From contig NZ_CP187926.1 in NCBI RefSeq assembly GCF_049933045.1, positions 4,092,001 to 4,156,000 on the forward strand: a DNA stretch of 64,000 nt. Direction: 5' to 3'. A program made the translations under genes and the position numbers. Position 1 is the stretch's first letter. Each line of letters starts with the position of its first letter. The stretch is from Pseudocolwellia sp049933045 (GTDB taxonomy: Bacteria; Pseudomonadota; Gammaproteobacteria; Enterobacterales; Alteromonadaceae). The notes beneath the pieces are model-generated. The model was not told the DNA's origin and did no database searches. It was given only the letters and a program-made list of their open reading frames with translations. Below, one piece after another: positions 8,973-18,313 of the stretch.

Positions 8973-9698
8973 ATGGGTCAAGAAACTCCAAAAATCTTAG
9001 TTGTTGACGATGATATGCGTTTACGTGCATTACTTGAACGTTATCTTGTTGAACAAGGTTATGTTGTAAGAAGTGCTGCAAACTCAGAACAAATGGATCG
9101 TTTATTAGAACGTGAAAACTTTCATTTATTAGTATTAGATTTAATGCTACCAGGTGAAGATGGTTTATCTATTTGTCGTCGTTTACGTCAAAACTCTAAC
9201 GACATTCCAATTGTTATGCTTACAGCTAAAGGTGATGAAGTAGATCGAATTATTGGTCTAGAATTAGGCGCTGATGACTATATGCCTAAACCATTTAACC
9301 CAAGAGAATTATTAGCACGTATTAAAGCTGTGCTAAGACGTAAAGTTTTAGAAGCACCAGGTGCGCCAAGCTTAGAAGAAAATATAATTTCATTTGGCGA
9401 ATATCAACTAAACCTAGCAACAAGAGAAATGTTGAAAGGCGATGTGAGCATGCCATTAACGAGTGGTGAGTTTGCTGTACTAAAAGCACTTATTAGCCAT
9501 CCTAGAGAACCACTTTCTCGAGATAAGTTAATGAATTTAGCTCGAGGTCGAGATTATTCTGCTCTTGAGCGAAGTATTGATGTTCAAGTGTCTCGACTAA
9601 GACGTATGCTTGAAGAAGATCCTGCCAAACCTCGTTATATACAAACAGTATGGGGCTTAGGCTACGTATTTGTTCCTGAAGGTAAAGAAACTGCTTAA
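8973..9698 (+). CDS. ompR: Osmoregulatory response regulator OmpR
   Basis: A 241-residue OmpR-family regulator. The receiver domain has the acidic pair VVDDD near residue 10, phosphoacceptor Asp56 (LVLDLMLPGEDG), the switch Thr in MLTAKGD, and the Lys in MPKPFNPRELL. The C-terminal winged helix (about 135-235) carries the conserved LTSGEFAVL and RDYSALERSIDVQVSRLRR. It closely resembles enterobacterial OmpR along its whole length and controls outer-membrane porins with EnvZ. It is followed by a hairpin with a T tract and then envZ, a looser arrangement than the overlapping pair of E. coli. Confidence 0.95.
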   Translation: MGQETPKILVVDDDMRLRALLERYLVEQGYVVRSAANSEQMDRLLERENFHLLVLDLMLPGEDGLSICRRLRQNSNDIPIVMLTAKGDEVDRIIGLELGADDYMPKPFNPRELLARIKAVLRRKVLEAPGAPSLEENIISFGEYQLNLATREMLKGDVSMPLTSGEFAVLKALISHPREPLSRDKLMNLARGRDYSALERSIDVQVSRLRRMLEEDPAKPRYIQTVWGLGYVFVPEGKETA

Positions 9699-9720
9699 AT
9701 CTTTTAGCAACTGAAAATAC

Positions 9721-9753
9721 ACACTTCACTTTATTAAAGGGTGAAGTGTTTTT
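9721..9753 (+). terminator. Terminator-like hairpin between ompR and envZ
   Basis: Perfect 9-bp stem ACACTTCAC/GTGAAGTGT (9721-9729, 9741-9749), extendable by A-T pairs, followed by TTTTT. It probably ends or attenuates ompR transcripts before envZ. Confidence 0.75.
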
Positions 9754-9848
9754 AGGCAGTATTTAACCGATAGTTAAAAGGTAATTTCCACGTTTAAGTT
9801 ACTGAATATCGCCCATCAAAAACTTAGGTTTTTAGGTAAAAAGTTATT

Positions 9849-11147
9849 ATGAAAGTATTACCACAGAGTGCATTTGGGCAAACGGTATTATTAATTGGTG
9901 TTTTACTTTTAGTTAATCAAGTTGTTTCTTATATCTCAATTGCCATTTATATCCTCCAACCTAACGCCCAACAAGTTAATCAACTTCTCGCAAAACAAGT
10001 AAAAGCCGTATTTATCGATATTGACGATCCTGTTTTAAGACCTGCAATGGCTGAAGCGTTTCATAAAGAAACTGGGATAGGCGTGTATCGTGAGAATGTC
10101 GCAATGCAGCTAGGTTTACAGCATGCTATTCATTATCCATTTCGCTCTGAAGAAATGTCATTTTTGTTAGGTGGTCCTGCAGAAGTACGTATTTCACAAG
10201 GTGATGAATATCTGTTTTGGATACGACCACCTCAGTCGCCCAATTGGTGGGTTAAAATACCGTTAACAGGGTTAGAAGAAGAAAATTTATATCCATTGCT
10301 CGTTATTCTAGTGATTTTAGGTATTGTAAGTGTTGCGGGCGGCTGGCTGTTTGTTCGACAATTAAACCGTCCTTTAACCGCATTACAAAATGCAGCAGAA
10401 GAAGTTGGAAGGGGTAACTTCCCTGAGCCATTAGAAGAGCATGGAACCACTGAAGTTGTTTCAGTTACTCAAGCTTTTAATCATATGTCGAAAGGTATTT
10501 TACAGTTAGAAGATGACCGAAATCTATTGATGGCTGGGATCTCTCATGATTTACGTACGCCGCTTACTCGCATAAGATTAGCTTCAGAAATGATGTCTGT
10601 CGAAGATGAGTTTCTAAAAGAAGGTATTGAAGGTGATATTGATGATATGAATAAAATCATCGATCAATTCATTGATTATATTCGTCATGACACTAAAGAT
10701 ATGGTTGAAAATAGCGATTTAAATGAGTTATTAAAAGAAGTTATACAGGCTGAAAAAACTCATGATCGTATTATTGACTATAAAGAGAATGTGATCTCAT
10801 TAGTGCCTATTCGTTATATTGCTATAAAACGAGTTGTGGCTAATTTAATTCAAAATGCATTACGTTATAGCGACGGTAAAATAACGGTAGCATTAAGTGA
10901 ACAAGTAAAAAGTAATCAAATCACTTTTACTGTGGTGGATGAAGGACCTGGAATACCTGAAAATGAAATCTCTCGTTTATTCCAACCATTTACACAAGGC
11001 GATATAGCTCGTGGTGGTGAAGGTAGTGGTTTAGGTTTGGCTATAATAAAACGAATTGTTGATTCTCATGGCGGTAATGTCGAGTTAACAAATGGTGCAG
11101 AAGGAGGGCTGAAAGCTACGGTTACTTTACCGTTTAAATTAACTTAG
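9849..11147 (+). CDS. envZ: Osmosensor histidine kinase EnvZ
   Basis: A 432-residue inner-membrane kinase. TM1 lies near residues 12-35, a periplasmic domain at about 36-145 and TM2 near 148-168. A HAMP domain follows (RPLTALQNAAEEVGRG), then the phosphoacceptor box ISHDLRTPLTRIR with His233. The catalytic domain has N box NLIQNALRYS, D box VVDEGPGIP and G box GSGLGLAIIKRIV. It phosphorylates and dephosphorylates OmpR. It lies 150 bases after ompR, behind a terminator-like hairpin, so its expression may depend on read-through or its own promoter. Confidence 0.93.
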   Translation: MKVLPQSAFGQTVLLIGVLLLVNQVVSYISIAIYILQPNAQQVNQLLAKQVKAVFIDIDDPVLRPAMAEAFHKETGIGVYRENVAMQLGLQHAIHYPFRSEEMSFLLGGPAEVRISQGDEYLFWIRPPQSPNWWVKIPLTGLEEENLYPLLVILVILGIVSVAGGWLFVRQLNRPLTALQNAAEEVGRGNFPEPLEEHGTTEVVSVTQAFNHMSKGILQLEDDRNLLMAGISHDLRTPLTRIRLASEMMSVEDEFLKEGIEGDIDDMNKIIDQFIDYIRHDTKDMVENSDLNELLKEVIQAEKTHDRIIDYKENVISLVPIRYIAIKRVVANLIQNALRYSDGKITVALSEQVKSNQITFTVVDEGPGIPENEISRLFQPFTQGDIARGGEGSGLGLAIIKRIVDSHGGNVELTNGAEGGLKATVTLPFKLT

Positions 11148-11216
11148 TTAATTTATGAACTGGGAGATCACTTTCCAAGTTTATTTATTTAGCCGATCAA
11201 GTTTATATTTGATATA

Positions 11217-11253
11217 AAAAAGCAGTATAAGGGAATCTTATACTGCTTTTTTG
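11217..11253. terminator. Bidirectional terminator between envZ and pckA
   Basis: Perfect 12-bp stem AAGCAGTATAAG/CTTATACTGCTT (11221-11232, 11238-11249) with a GGAAT loop. It is flanked by A on the left and T on the right, so it serves both convergent genes. Confidence 0.9.
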
Positions 11254-11293
11254 TTGCCTATTTCAGGGCGGAACAGTTAAACTTTAAATATCT

Positions 11294-12904
11294 TTAAAGT
11301 TGCGGTCCAGCAGGAACTAAAGACTTACCATTATCAGTATCGGTAAATTTCTTGAAGTTATTTACAAATCGAGTGGCTAGTGCGTGAGCTTTATCTTCCC
11401 ATTCCCCCGCTGCTTCGTAAGTATTTCTTGGGTCTAATATTTGTGTATTTACACCTTTTAAAGTATTCGGTACTTCTAGGTTAAATAAAGGCACAACAGA
11501 TGTTTCAGTGTCGTCAATAGAGCCATCTAAGATTGAATCAATAATCGCACGTGTGTCTTTTATTGAAATACGTTTACCTGTGCCATTCCAACCCGTATTT
11601 ACTAAGTAAGCTTCTGCACCTACGGCTTCCATACGATTTTTTAGTACTTCGGCATATTGAGTCGGATGTAAACTTAAAAATGCAGAACCAAAACAACTTG
11701 AGAATGTAGGTGTTGGCTCTGTAATACCTCTTTCTGTCCCTGCTAATTTAGCTGTAAAACCAGATAAGAAATAGTACTGTGCTTGATCAGCCGTTAGTTT
11801 AGCCACTGGAGGTAAAACCCCAAAGGCATCGGCAGTTAAAAAGATAACTTTTTTAGCATGACCCGCTCTTGAAATAGGCTTAACAATATTTTCAATATGA
11901 TGAATTGGGTATGAAACACGTGTATTTTCAGTTACTGAGCCATCATCAAAATCTATTTTTCCGTTTGCGTCTACTGTAACGTTTTCTAATAGCGCATCAC
12001 GTCTTATCGCATCATAAATTTCAGGTTCATTTTCTTTACTAAGATTAATTGTTTTTGCGTAACAGCCACCTTCAAAGTTGAAAACACCGTTGTCATCCCA
12101 ACCATGTTCATCATCACCAATCAACTGGCGCTTAGGGTCAGTTGAAAGTGTTGTTTTACCTGTTCCAGAAAGTCCGAAGAATATGGCTACGTCACCATCT
12201 TCTCCAACGTTAGCACTACAATGCATTGAAGCAATACCTTGAAGAGGTAGAAGATAGTTCATCATAGAGAACATACCTTTCTTCATCTCTCCGCCATACC
12301 AAGTACCACCAATAAGCTGAATTCTTTCTGTTAGGTTAAAAGCAACAAAGTTTTCTGAATTTAAGCCTTGTTCTTTCCATAATGGATTGGTTGTTTTAGC
12401 GCCGTTCATAACAATAAAGTCAGGCTCGTAGTTTTTTAATTCTTCATCTGTAGGGCGTATGAACATGTTTTTAACAAAATGAGCTTGCCATGCTACTTCA
12501 GTAATAAAACGAACTTTCAAACGAGTATTATCATTTGCACCGCAGTATGTATCTACTACAAATAACCTTTTACCTGTTAATTGACTCGTAACTAAACCTT
12601 TCAGGTTGTCCCATGTTTCTTGAGTCATAGGCTTATTATCATTTTTACCTTGATCAGACCACCAAACAGTGTCGCGAGATACATCGTCTCTAGCAATATA
12701 TTTATCTTTTGGGGATCTACCTGTAAAAACACCCGTGTTAACGTTTACCGCTCCTAGCTCTGTTTCTACGCCTTTATCAAAGCCTGTTAACGTACTTTTG
12801 GTTTCTTCAGTAAACAGCATTTCATAAGATGGATTGTAAACAATTTCAGTAACATTCGTTATGCCGTATTGTGTTAGATCGATTGTATTTCCCAAAGTGG
12901 TCAT
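11294..12904 (-). CDS. pckA: Phosphoenolpyruvate carboxykinase (ATP)
   Basis: A 536-residue cytosolic enzyme that converts oxaloacetate and ATP to phosphoenolpyruvate, the entry to gluconeogenesis. The hallmark motifs are present: kinase-1a loop GLSGTGKTTLS, kinase-2 DDEHGWDDNGVFNFEGG, and the substrate-binding GRSPKDKY. Length and C-terminus are normal for the family. It faces envZ and is read away from mrcA. The 320-base upstream region has several inverted repeats built from CTTTC/GAAAG (12965-13026) that may be operators. Confidence 0.97.
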   Translation of the reverse strand: MTTLGNTIDLTQYGITNVTEIVYNPSYEMLFTEETKSTLTGFDKGVETELGAVNVNTGVFTGRSPKDKYIARDDVSRDTVWWSDQGKNDNKPMTQETWDNLKGLVTSQLTGKRLFVVDTYCGANDNTRLKVRFITEVAWQAHFVKNMFIRPTDEELKNYEPDFIVMNGAKTTNPLWKEQGLNSENFVAFNLTERIQLIGGTWYGGEMKKGMFSMMNYLLPLQGIASMHCSANVGEDGDVAIFFGLSGTGKTTLSTDPKRQLIGDDEHGWDDNGVFNFEGGCYAKTINLSKENEPEIYDAIRRDALLENVTVDANGKIDFDDGSVTENTRVSYPIHHIENIVKPISRAGHAKKVIFLTADAFGVLPPVAKLTADQAQYYFLSGFTAKLAGTERGITEPTPTFSSCFGSAFLSLHPTQYAEVLKNRMEAVGAEAYLVNTGWNGTGKRISIKDTRAIIDSILDGSIDDTETSVVPLFNLEVPNTLKGVNTQILDPRNTYEAAGEWEDKAHALATRFVNNFKKFTDTDNGKSLVPAGPQL

Positions 12905-12964
12905 CTGATGTATCTCCAGCGGTAAAGTTTCAAATAGAATTAAGCTTGTAAGTATTCTAGTTGA

Positions 12965-13026
12965 CTTTCATGGAAAGCGAAAGGTTTATATCTTTCGTTG
13001 TGAAAGTTTTCATATAACTTTCACAA
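12965..13026. promoter_or_regulatory. Nested CTTTC/GAAAG inverted repeats upstream of pckA
   Basis: Three inverted repeats stand side by side 60-120 bases before the pckA start: CTTTC-ATG-GAAAG (12965-12977), CGAAAG-N8-CTTTCG (12978-12997), and an 11-bp perfect pair TTGTGAAAGTT/AACTTTCACAA (12998-13008, 13016-13026). The density and the shared core suggest binding sites for a dimeric regulator or an RNA fold in the leader. The last pair contains TGTGA and TCACA half-sites, but they are 17 bases apart, not the 6 of a CRP site. Confidence 0.45.
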
Positions 13027-13114
13027 CTATATTATAAGTAAAAATACATTATAAAATAGATTTAACTTTAACTCGTTGTTTTGTAATTATTATTTGTTTT
13101 TTTGAAGAAGGGTG

Positions 13115-13152
13115 AGATTTGTGAATAACTATATTTAAGTTATCACAAATCT
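13115..13152. promoter_or_regulatory. Stem-loop after mrcA
   Basis: Arms of 15-16 bases with one bulged A: AGATTTGTGAATAACT (13115-13130) and AGTTATCACAAATCT (13138-13152). It lies 73 bases past the mrcA stop. There is no T tract on the minus strand, so it may be an mRNA-end structure or an operator rather than a classical terminator. It shares the TTGTGA...TCACAA frame with the palindrome at 12998-13026. Confidence 0.35.
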
Positions 13153-13224
13153 ACTTTTAGTGAATTTTACGTATGTATTTGTTGTTTTTTATGAAAGTCA
13201 CCAGCGTTGGTTACATGATTCTTG

Positions 13225-15936
13225 TTAGAATATGCCATCAATACTAGAATCCTCGTCTTCATTCAAGTTGTAAGTATCGTTTTGAGGTATCGATTCAGTT
13301 GGAATAGTCCCTTTTTTAAAGTACTCAAAGTCACTTGAACGGTCTGTTTTATGAGTTAATTTACCTGTAGCTTTATCTATACGTGCAGATACAACATCGT
13401 TAGGCTGCGTAAAAGCTTCATAAGGAAAGTAAGGTAATGCTTCTTTCATATAAAGATTCCATGCAGGTTGTGCTGAGTTAGCACCAGCCTCTGAGCCCGT
13501 AATTTGATTTTTTGGTAGGTTGTTATTATATGATGTGCGACCTAAATCTTTAGATGGATCATCGAACCCTATCCAAGTTGAAGTGACTAATCGTCTCGAA
13601 AACCCTGAAAACCAAGCATCTACAGATTGGTTAGTGGTTCCTGTTTTTCCCGATAAATCTTTTCTTTTTAATGCACGAGAACGCCATCCTGTACCTTGCC
13701 AATAAGGCTTTTTATTCCAATCTGCGCCCCAAATAACAGAGTTCATAGCATTGGTAATTAGAAAGGCATTTTGAGGATTTAATACTCTTTCAGCTATATT
13801 TAATTCTCTTATGTTTGTGTCAACAGTATTCAAAGTATTTGTAGAATCTGACTTGAAAGTTGACTCGTCAGAAACAAAACCGTTGTTTGATAGTTCACTA
13901 TTAATTTGATTAATTTCGGTTGATTCGTAATCTAATCTTTCATTGTTGTCGTCATCATTGTTCGATATAAACTCTACAACAACGTCTTGGGCGATGATTT
14001 TTTCACTTGCTGAAGCGAGAAGTTCAGCTTCTATTACTTTTTGTTGTATACACATTTCATCGCAGGCGATTTTAGGATTAGCTTTAAATACAATATTGCC
14101 ATTTGAATCTTCAATTCTGTCTATAAAGTAAGGTTCAATTAAGAACCCTCCGTTGGCGAAAACAGCATAGCCTGTTGCAATCTCTAATGGTGTAAAAGAA
14201 GCTGAACCTAGTGCTAAAGTTTCATTTCTAGGTATTTCGTCTCGCTGAAAGCCAAAAGACTGCAAGTGGTTAATAATATTCTTTTTGCCGACTTGTCGAA
14301 ATAAACGAACAGCAACAACGTTTTTAGATTGAGCTAATGAGAGCCTAACTCTGATAGGACCATCGTATTTTGCAGGAGAATTTTTTGGTCGCCACACACT
14401 ACCGCTACTTTCGTCCCATTGATTGATTGGTGCATCATTTATTAAAGAAGCTAAAGTTAAACCATGCTCAAGAGCTGCCGAATAAATAAAAGGTTTGATA
14501 TTCGAGCCAACTTGACGCTTAGCTTGAGTTACACGGTTAAATTGGCTTTGTTCAAAACTATAACCACCAACTATGGCTTTTATTGCACCGTCATCAGGAG
14601 ATAGTGATATTAATGCTGAACTTGCTAATGGTAATTGGCTCAAACGGTAGAGGTCATCTTGTCGACTAATAAGGATCACATCACCGTATGTTAAAATTTG
14701 ATAAGCATAATCTGGAGCCGTGCCTTGTCTTCTATCTGTAATATATTGACGTGCCCACGAAAGTCCATCCCAATCTATTGTAATAGTACTGTTATTTTCT
14801 AAACGGACTTTTATTGAATTGTCTAATACTTCTGTAACAACAGCGGCGATCAACGACTGATAAGTTGTCACTTCTTTAAATGCTTGTGTTATTTCTGTTT
14901 CTGTTAAACGTTCATTATCAGTAATTACTGGGTTGCCATCTTCAGCCGTTTCTTTTAATTGTGGACGTAAACTTAATGATGGTCCACGGTATCCGTGACG
15001 CTGATCATAAGCATGTAAGTTTTTTATAACAGCTTGTTGAGCTGCAATTTGTAAATGACTTGGAACCGTTGTATATATTTTATAGCCTTCTGAGTAAGCG
15101 GCTTCTTTACCAAACATATTTAAGACTTCTTGGTGAGCCATTTCAGCAAGGTAAGGTGCGCTAAGTTGTATTTCTGTGCCGTGCTTTTCTCCTGTAATTG
15201 GCTCTTGCATTGCTTCAGCGTACTCATCATCTGTAATGTAGTCTGTATCGAGCATGCGTCTTAAGACAACACTTCGTCTTGCTTTTGCTTTACTTGGAGA
15301 GCGTATTGGATTAATTGCAGAAGGTGCTTTTGGTAATCCTGCTAAAACTGCTATTTGTGCTAAACTTAAATCGTTTAGCTCTTTGCCATAATAAACTTGT
15401 GCAGCAGCGGCAAATCCAAATGAACGATGTCCGAGAGGAATTTTATTTAAATAAAGGGTTAATATTTCATCTTTTGTTAATAAACTTTCTATATGAAAAG
15501 CAAGGAATATTTCTCGGATCTTTCGAGTGTAAGTAATTTCTGAGCTTAAGAAAAAATTACGAGCGACTTGCATTGTTATGGTACTAGCACCGCCTTTATT
15601 TTGACCTGTTAATTGACCCAGAATAGCTCTGCTCATACCAATGGGATCAACACCAAAATGGTAATAAAATCGGTCATCTTCTGTAGCAAGAAGTGCGTTA
15701 ATTAAATGTTGAGGTACTTCATCAAGAGTTACTGGAATGCGTTTTTTTTCGCCAAACTGAGAAATCAATTCTCCATCAGCACTAAATATTTGCATTGGCG
15801 TTTGCCATTGAATTTCTTTAAGAATATTCACACTTGGCAGTTCTGACCGCATTGAAAAATAAAGGGCTGCGAGAGATATCGTTCCAAGAATAAATAGTAT
15901 AAAAAATACTTTTAATAGTTTTTTAAATGTAAACAC
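13225..15936 (-). CDS. mrcA: Penicillin-binding protein 1A (bifunctional glycosyltransferase/transpeptidase)
   Basis: A 903-residue class A PBP anchored by one N-terminal helix (about 7-29). The glycosyltransferase domain has catalytic EDDRFYYHFGVD and GGASTITMQ. The transpeptidase domain has SNIK (in RQVGSNIKPF), SKN (in LAQSKNVVAV) and KTG (in GKTGTTNQSVDAWF). Between these lies the OB-like insertion of PBP1A (about 310-420). A low-complexity Asp/Asn/Ser-rich stretch near 640-710 is probably a flexible loop. It polymerises and cross-links peptidoglycan. It is divergent from pilM with 123 bases between them, the usual arrangement in gammaproteobacteria. Confidence 0.95.
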   Translation of the reverse strand: MFTFKKLLKVFFILFILGTISLAALYFSMRSELPSVNILKEIQWQTPMQIFSADGELISQFGEKKRIPVTLDEVPQHLINALLATEDDRFYYHFGVDPIGMSRAILGQLTGQNKGGASTITMQVARNFFLSSEITYTRKIREIFLAFHIESLLTKDEILTLYLNKIPLGHRSFGFAAAAQVYYGKELNDLSLAQIAVLAGLPKAPSAINPIRSPSKAKARRSVVLRRMLDTDYITDDEYAEAMQEPITGEKHGTEIQLSAPYLAEMAHQEVLNMFGKEAAYSEGYKIYTTVPSHLQIAAQQAVIKNLHAYDQRHGYRGPSLSLRPQLKETAEDGNPVITDNERLTETEITQAFKEVTTYQSLIAAVVTEVLDNSIKVRLENNSTITIDWDGLSWARQYITDRRQGTAPDYAYQILTYGDVILISRQDDLYRLSQLPLASSALISLSPDDGAIKAIVGGYSFEQSQFNRVTQAKRQVGSNIKPFIYSAALEHGLTLASLINDAPINQWDESSGSVWRPKNSPAKYDGPIRVRLSLAQSKNVVAVRLFRQVGKKNIINHLQSFGFQRDEIPRNETLALGSASFTPLEIATGYAVFANGGFLIEPYFIDRIEDSNGNIVFKANPKIACDEMCIQQKVIEAELLASASEKIIAQDVVVEFISNNDDDNNERLDYESTEINQINSELSNNGFVSDESTFKSDSTNTLNTVDTNIRELNIAERVLNPQNAFLITNAMNSVIWGADWNKKPYWQGTGWRSRALKRKDLSGKTGTTNQSVDAWFSGFSRRLVTSTWIGFDDPSKDLGRTSYNNNLPKNQITGSEAGANSAQPAWNLYMKEALPYFPYEAFTQPNDVVSARIDKATGKLTHKTDRSSDFEYFKKGTIPTESIPQNDTYNLNEDEDSSIDGIF

Positions 15937-16059
15937 AATAAAAAATACTCAATAAAATTAATAAAATCGTTTAATATTACTAGTATATCCTGTAAAACAG
16001 TGTAATAAATGTATTTATGTTTATTATTTTGAATAACAAAAATAACTTAGTAGGATGTT

Positions 16060-17139
16060 ATGTTAAGCAGTCTATGGAAAAAGAAAGTATCACTCATTGT
16101 TGGGATTGATATTGGCTCACATAGTGTAAAAGCTGTGTTGCTTAATCAAGGAAATGATGGCTACATACTAGAGGCTTTGTTGGAAGAAACAATGCCTAGA
16201 GGTGCAGTGATTGATTGTGAAATTCAAGATATTGAAGCAGTAGGTAATGTAATTGCTAAAATAAGAAAAAAAATCACTTCCTCAGTAACTCATGCCGCGG
16301 CAGCCGTATCAGGTCAAACCGTCATCACCAAAATAATTTATATGGATGTTAATCTTAGCGAACAAGAATTAGCAAGCCAGATAGAAATTGAAGCTGATAG
16401 CTTAATACCTTACCCACTTGATGAAGTTAGTTTAGATTTTGAATCATTAGATGTTAATGAATCTGATCCGAGTAAAATTAACGTTTTATTAAGTGCTGCT
16501 CGAACTGAATCAGTTGAAGCTCGAGTTTCAGCACTAGAAAGTGGCGGATTTACAGCAAAGGTTATTGATGTTGAATCTTATGCCATTAGTCGGCCGTATG
16601 ACTTGGTGTTGTCTCAGTTACCTGAAGATGCAGAAAATAAAATTGTTGCCTTGGTAGATGTTGGCTCTGTTATGACATTGTTTTCAGTTACAGAAGCTGG
16701 AAATCATATTTACAGCCGAGATCAAATATTTGGTGGTGAACAATATACTCGCTCAATTGTTTCTTATTACAATAAAACCTTTGAAGAAGCTGAGTTTGCA
16801 AAAGTAAGTAATGATTTGCCCCCTAATTATACTTTTGAAGTACTAGCACCATTCCATACTGTTTTAGTTCAACAAATACGTCGTGCTATTCAAATGTTTT
16901 TAACATCAAGTGGTAAAGATAAAGTTGATTACCTTGTTATCTCTGGTGGAACAGCCTCAGTAGAAGGGATTGAAAGTCTTCTAACGGAAGAGCTGGGAAT
17001 TCATACGGTAATAGCTAACCCATTTACAGATATGAAAAAGTCTGATGACATTGATATGGTTAAGTTAGAAAGCATAGCACCTAAATTCATGGTTGCAGCT
17101 GGGTTAGCATTAAGGAGCTTTAGTTCATGGCACATATAA
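16060..17139 (+). CDS. pilM: Type IV pilus assembly protein PilM
   Basis: A 359-residue actin-like cytoplasmic protein of the pilus alignment complex. It shows the nucleotide-binding phosphate-1 motif GIDIGSHSVKAVLL, the phosphate-2 region VALVDVGSVMTLFSV, and the adenosine motif VISGGTASVEGI. It binds the N-terminus of PilN. It is first in the pilMNOPQ operon and overlaps pilN by 13 bases, which suggests translational coupling. Confidence 0.95.
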   Translation: MLSSLWKKKVSLIVGIDIGSHSVKAVLLNQGNDGYILEALLEETMPRGAVIDCEIQDIEAVGNVIAKIRKKITSSVTHAAAAVSGQTVITKIIYMDVNLSEQELASQIEIEADSLIPYPLDEVSLDFESLDVNESDPSKINVLLSAARTESVEARVSALESGGFTAKVIDVESYAISRPYDLVLSQLPEDAENKIVALVDVGSVMTLFSVTEAGNHIYSRDQIFGGEQYTRSIVSYYNKTFEEAEFAKVSNDLPPNYTFEVLAPFHTVLVQQIRRAIQMFLTSSGKDKVDYLVISGGTASVEGIESLLTEELGIHTVIANPFTDMKKSDDIDMVKLESIAPKFMVAAGLALRSFSSWHI

Positions 17140-17708
17140 ATCTACTCCCATGGCGTGAAGAAGCTGAAAAAGCAAAGCAAAAAGAGTTCTTCTCGATACT
17201 TGCACTAGTTGCAATTGTCTCTTTTGCTATTGTTTTCTCTATTAGCCAATATTTCCAAGCTAAAATAGATGGACAAAATACACGTAATGAATATTTAAAG
17301 AATGAGATAAAAATATTAGATATTCGTATTGCTGAAATCAAAACACTAGATGAAAAGAAAAAAGAACTTGAACAACGCATGAGTGTAGTTGAACAACTCC
17401 AACGTAGCCGTAATGTAGGTACTCAAGTCTTAAATGAAATAGCTAAAATAATTCCTAATGGTATTTATCTAACACATTTGAAGAAAGTAAATAATACTCT
17501 AGAATTAGAAGGTAAAAGCGAATCAAACAATCATTTAGCAAATATGATCAGAGAAATAGAAAGGTCTGACTTGTTCATTGATGCGGTACTCGAATCGATT
17601 ACATCGAAAGATGCTGAGAGTAAGTTATTAAGTGATTTTAAAATGAGAGTGTCGATAAAAGGTTTGAAGTCATCTGAGCAAACCAAATCAGCTCAGGGAG
17701 GACGCTAA
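17127..17708 (+). CDS. pilN: Type IV pilus assembly protein PilN
   Basis: A 193-residue bitopic inner-membrane protein. The N-terminal peptide MAHINLLPWREE is the classic INLLPWR motif that docks into PilM. A TM helix follows near 24-45, then a coiled-coil segment (about 50-90) and a ferredoxin-like periplasmic domain. With PilO it forms the alignment subcomplex of the pilus machine. The start lies inside the end of pilM. Confidence 0.95.
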   Translation: MAHINLLPWREEAEKAKQKEFFSILALVAIVSFAIVFSISQYFQAKIDGQNTRNEYLKNEIKILDIRIAEIKTLDEKKKELEQRMSVVEQLQRSRNVGTQVLNEIAKIIPNGIYLTHLKKVNNTLELEGKSESNNHLANMIREIERSDLFIDAVLESITSKDAESKLLSDFKMRVSIKGLKSSEQTKSAQGGR

Positions 17709-17710
17709 AC

Positions 17711-18313
17711 ATGCAATTAGATTTTTCTCAGTTTGATGGTTTAGAGCTGGACAATGTAGGTGAATGGCCAGTTTTACCTAAAATAGTACTCACTATTTTT
17801 ATTAGTATTGTAGTGCTTGTTTTAGGTTATATCGGTTTAGTCAGCGACAGAATCGATACCTTAAAAAATGTACAAACCCAAGAGTTAACTTTACGTGACG
17901 ATTATCGTGCTAAATATCATGTCGCCGCTAATTTAGAACTTTTTCAGGAACAAATGAAAGAGGCTGAAAATTTATTTGCAAAGCAACTAAAAAGTTTACC
18001 AGAAAGTCATGAGACTCCTGGTTTATTGGATGACATAACTTTCGTCGGTACTACAAGCGGATTAGATTTTGCAAAACTTAACTGGCAACCTGAAATTACG
18101 AAAGAAATTTATATTGAGCTTCCTATTGATATTGAAGTTCAAGGCTTTTATCACGAGTTTGGTAACTTTGTTAGTAAGATCGCAGGTTTACCACGGATAG
18201 TTACATTGCATGACTTCGATATAGAATTTCCTCCGGCTCCTTTTGAAGCAGATGATTTTCTCATATTAAAACTACAAGCAAAAACATATCGTTATAGAGA
18301 GGCTGAAGAATGA
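17711..18313 (+). CDS. pilO: Type IV pilus assembly protein PilO
   Basis: A 200-residue inner-membrane protein with a short cytoplasmic N-terminus, a TM helix near 22-44 (VLTIFISIVVLVLGYIGL), a coiled coil, and a periplasmic ferredoxin-like domain. It pairs with PilN and links to lipoprotein PilP. It starts two bases after pilN ends and overlaps pilP by four bases. Confidence 0.94.
   Translation: MQLDFSQFDGLELDNVGEWPVLPKIVLTIFISIVVLVLGYIGLVSDRIDTLKNVQTQELTLRDDYRAKYHVAANLELFQEQMKEAENLFAKQLKSLPESHETPGLLDDITFVGTTSGLDFAKLNWQPEITKEIYIELPIDIEVQGFYHEFGNFVSKIAGLPRIVTLHDFDIEFPPAPFEADDFLILKLQAKTYRYREAEE

Noticed and set aside
12998..13026. CRP site before pckA
   Set aside because: TGTGA and TCACA half-sites are 17 bases apart; a CRP site needs 6.
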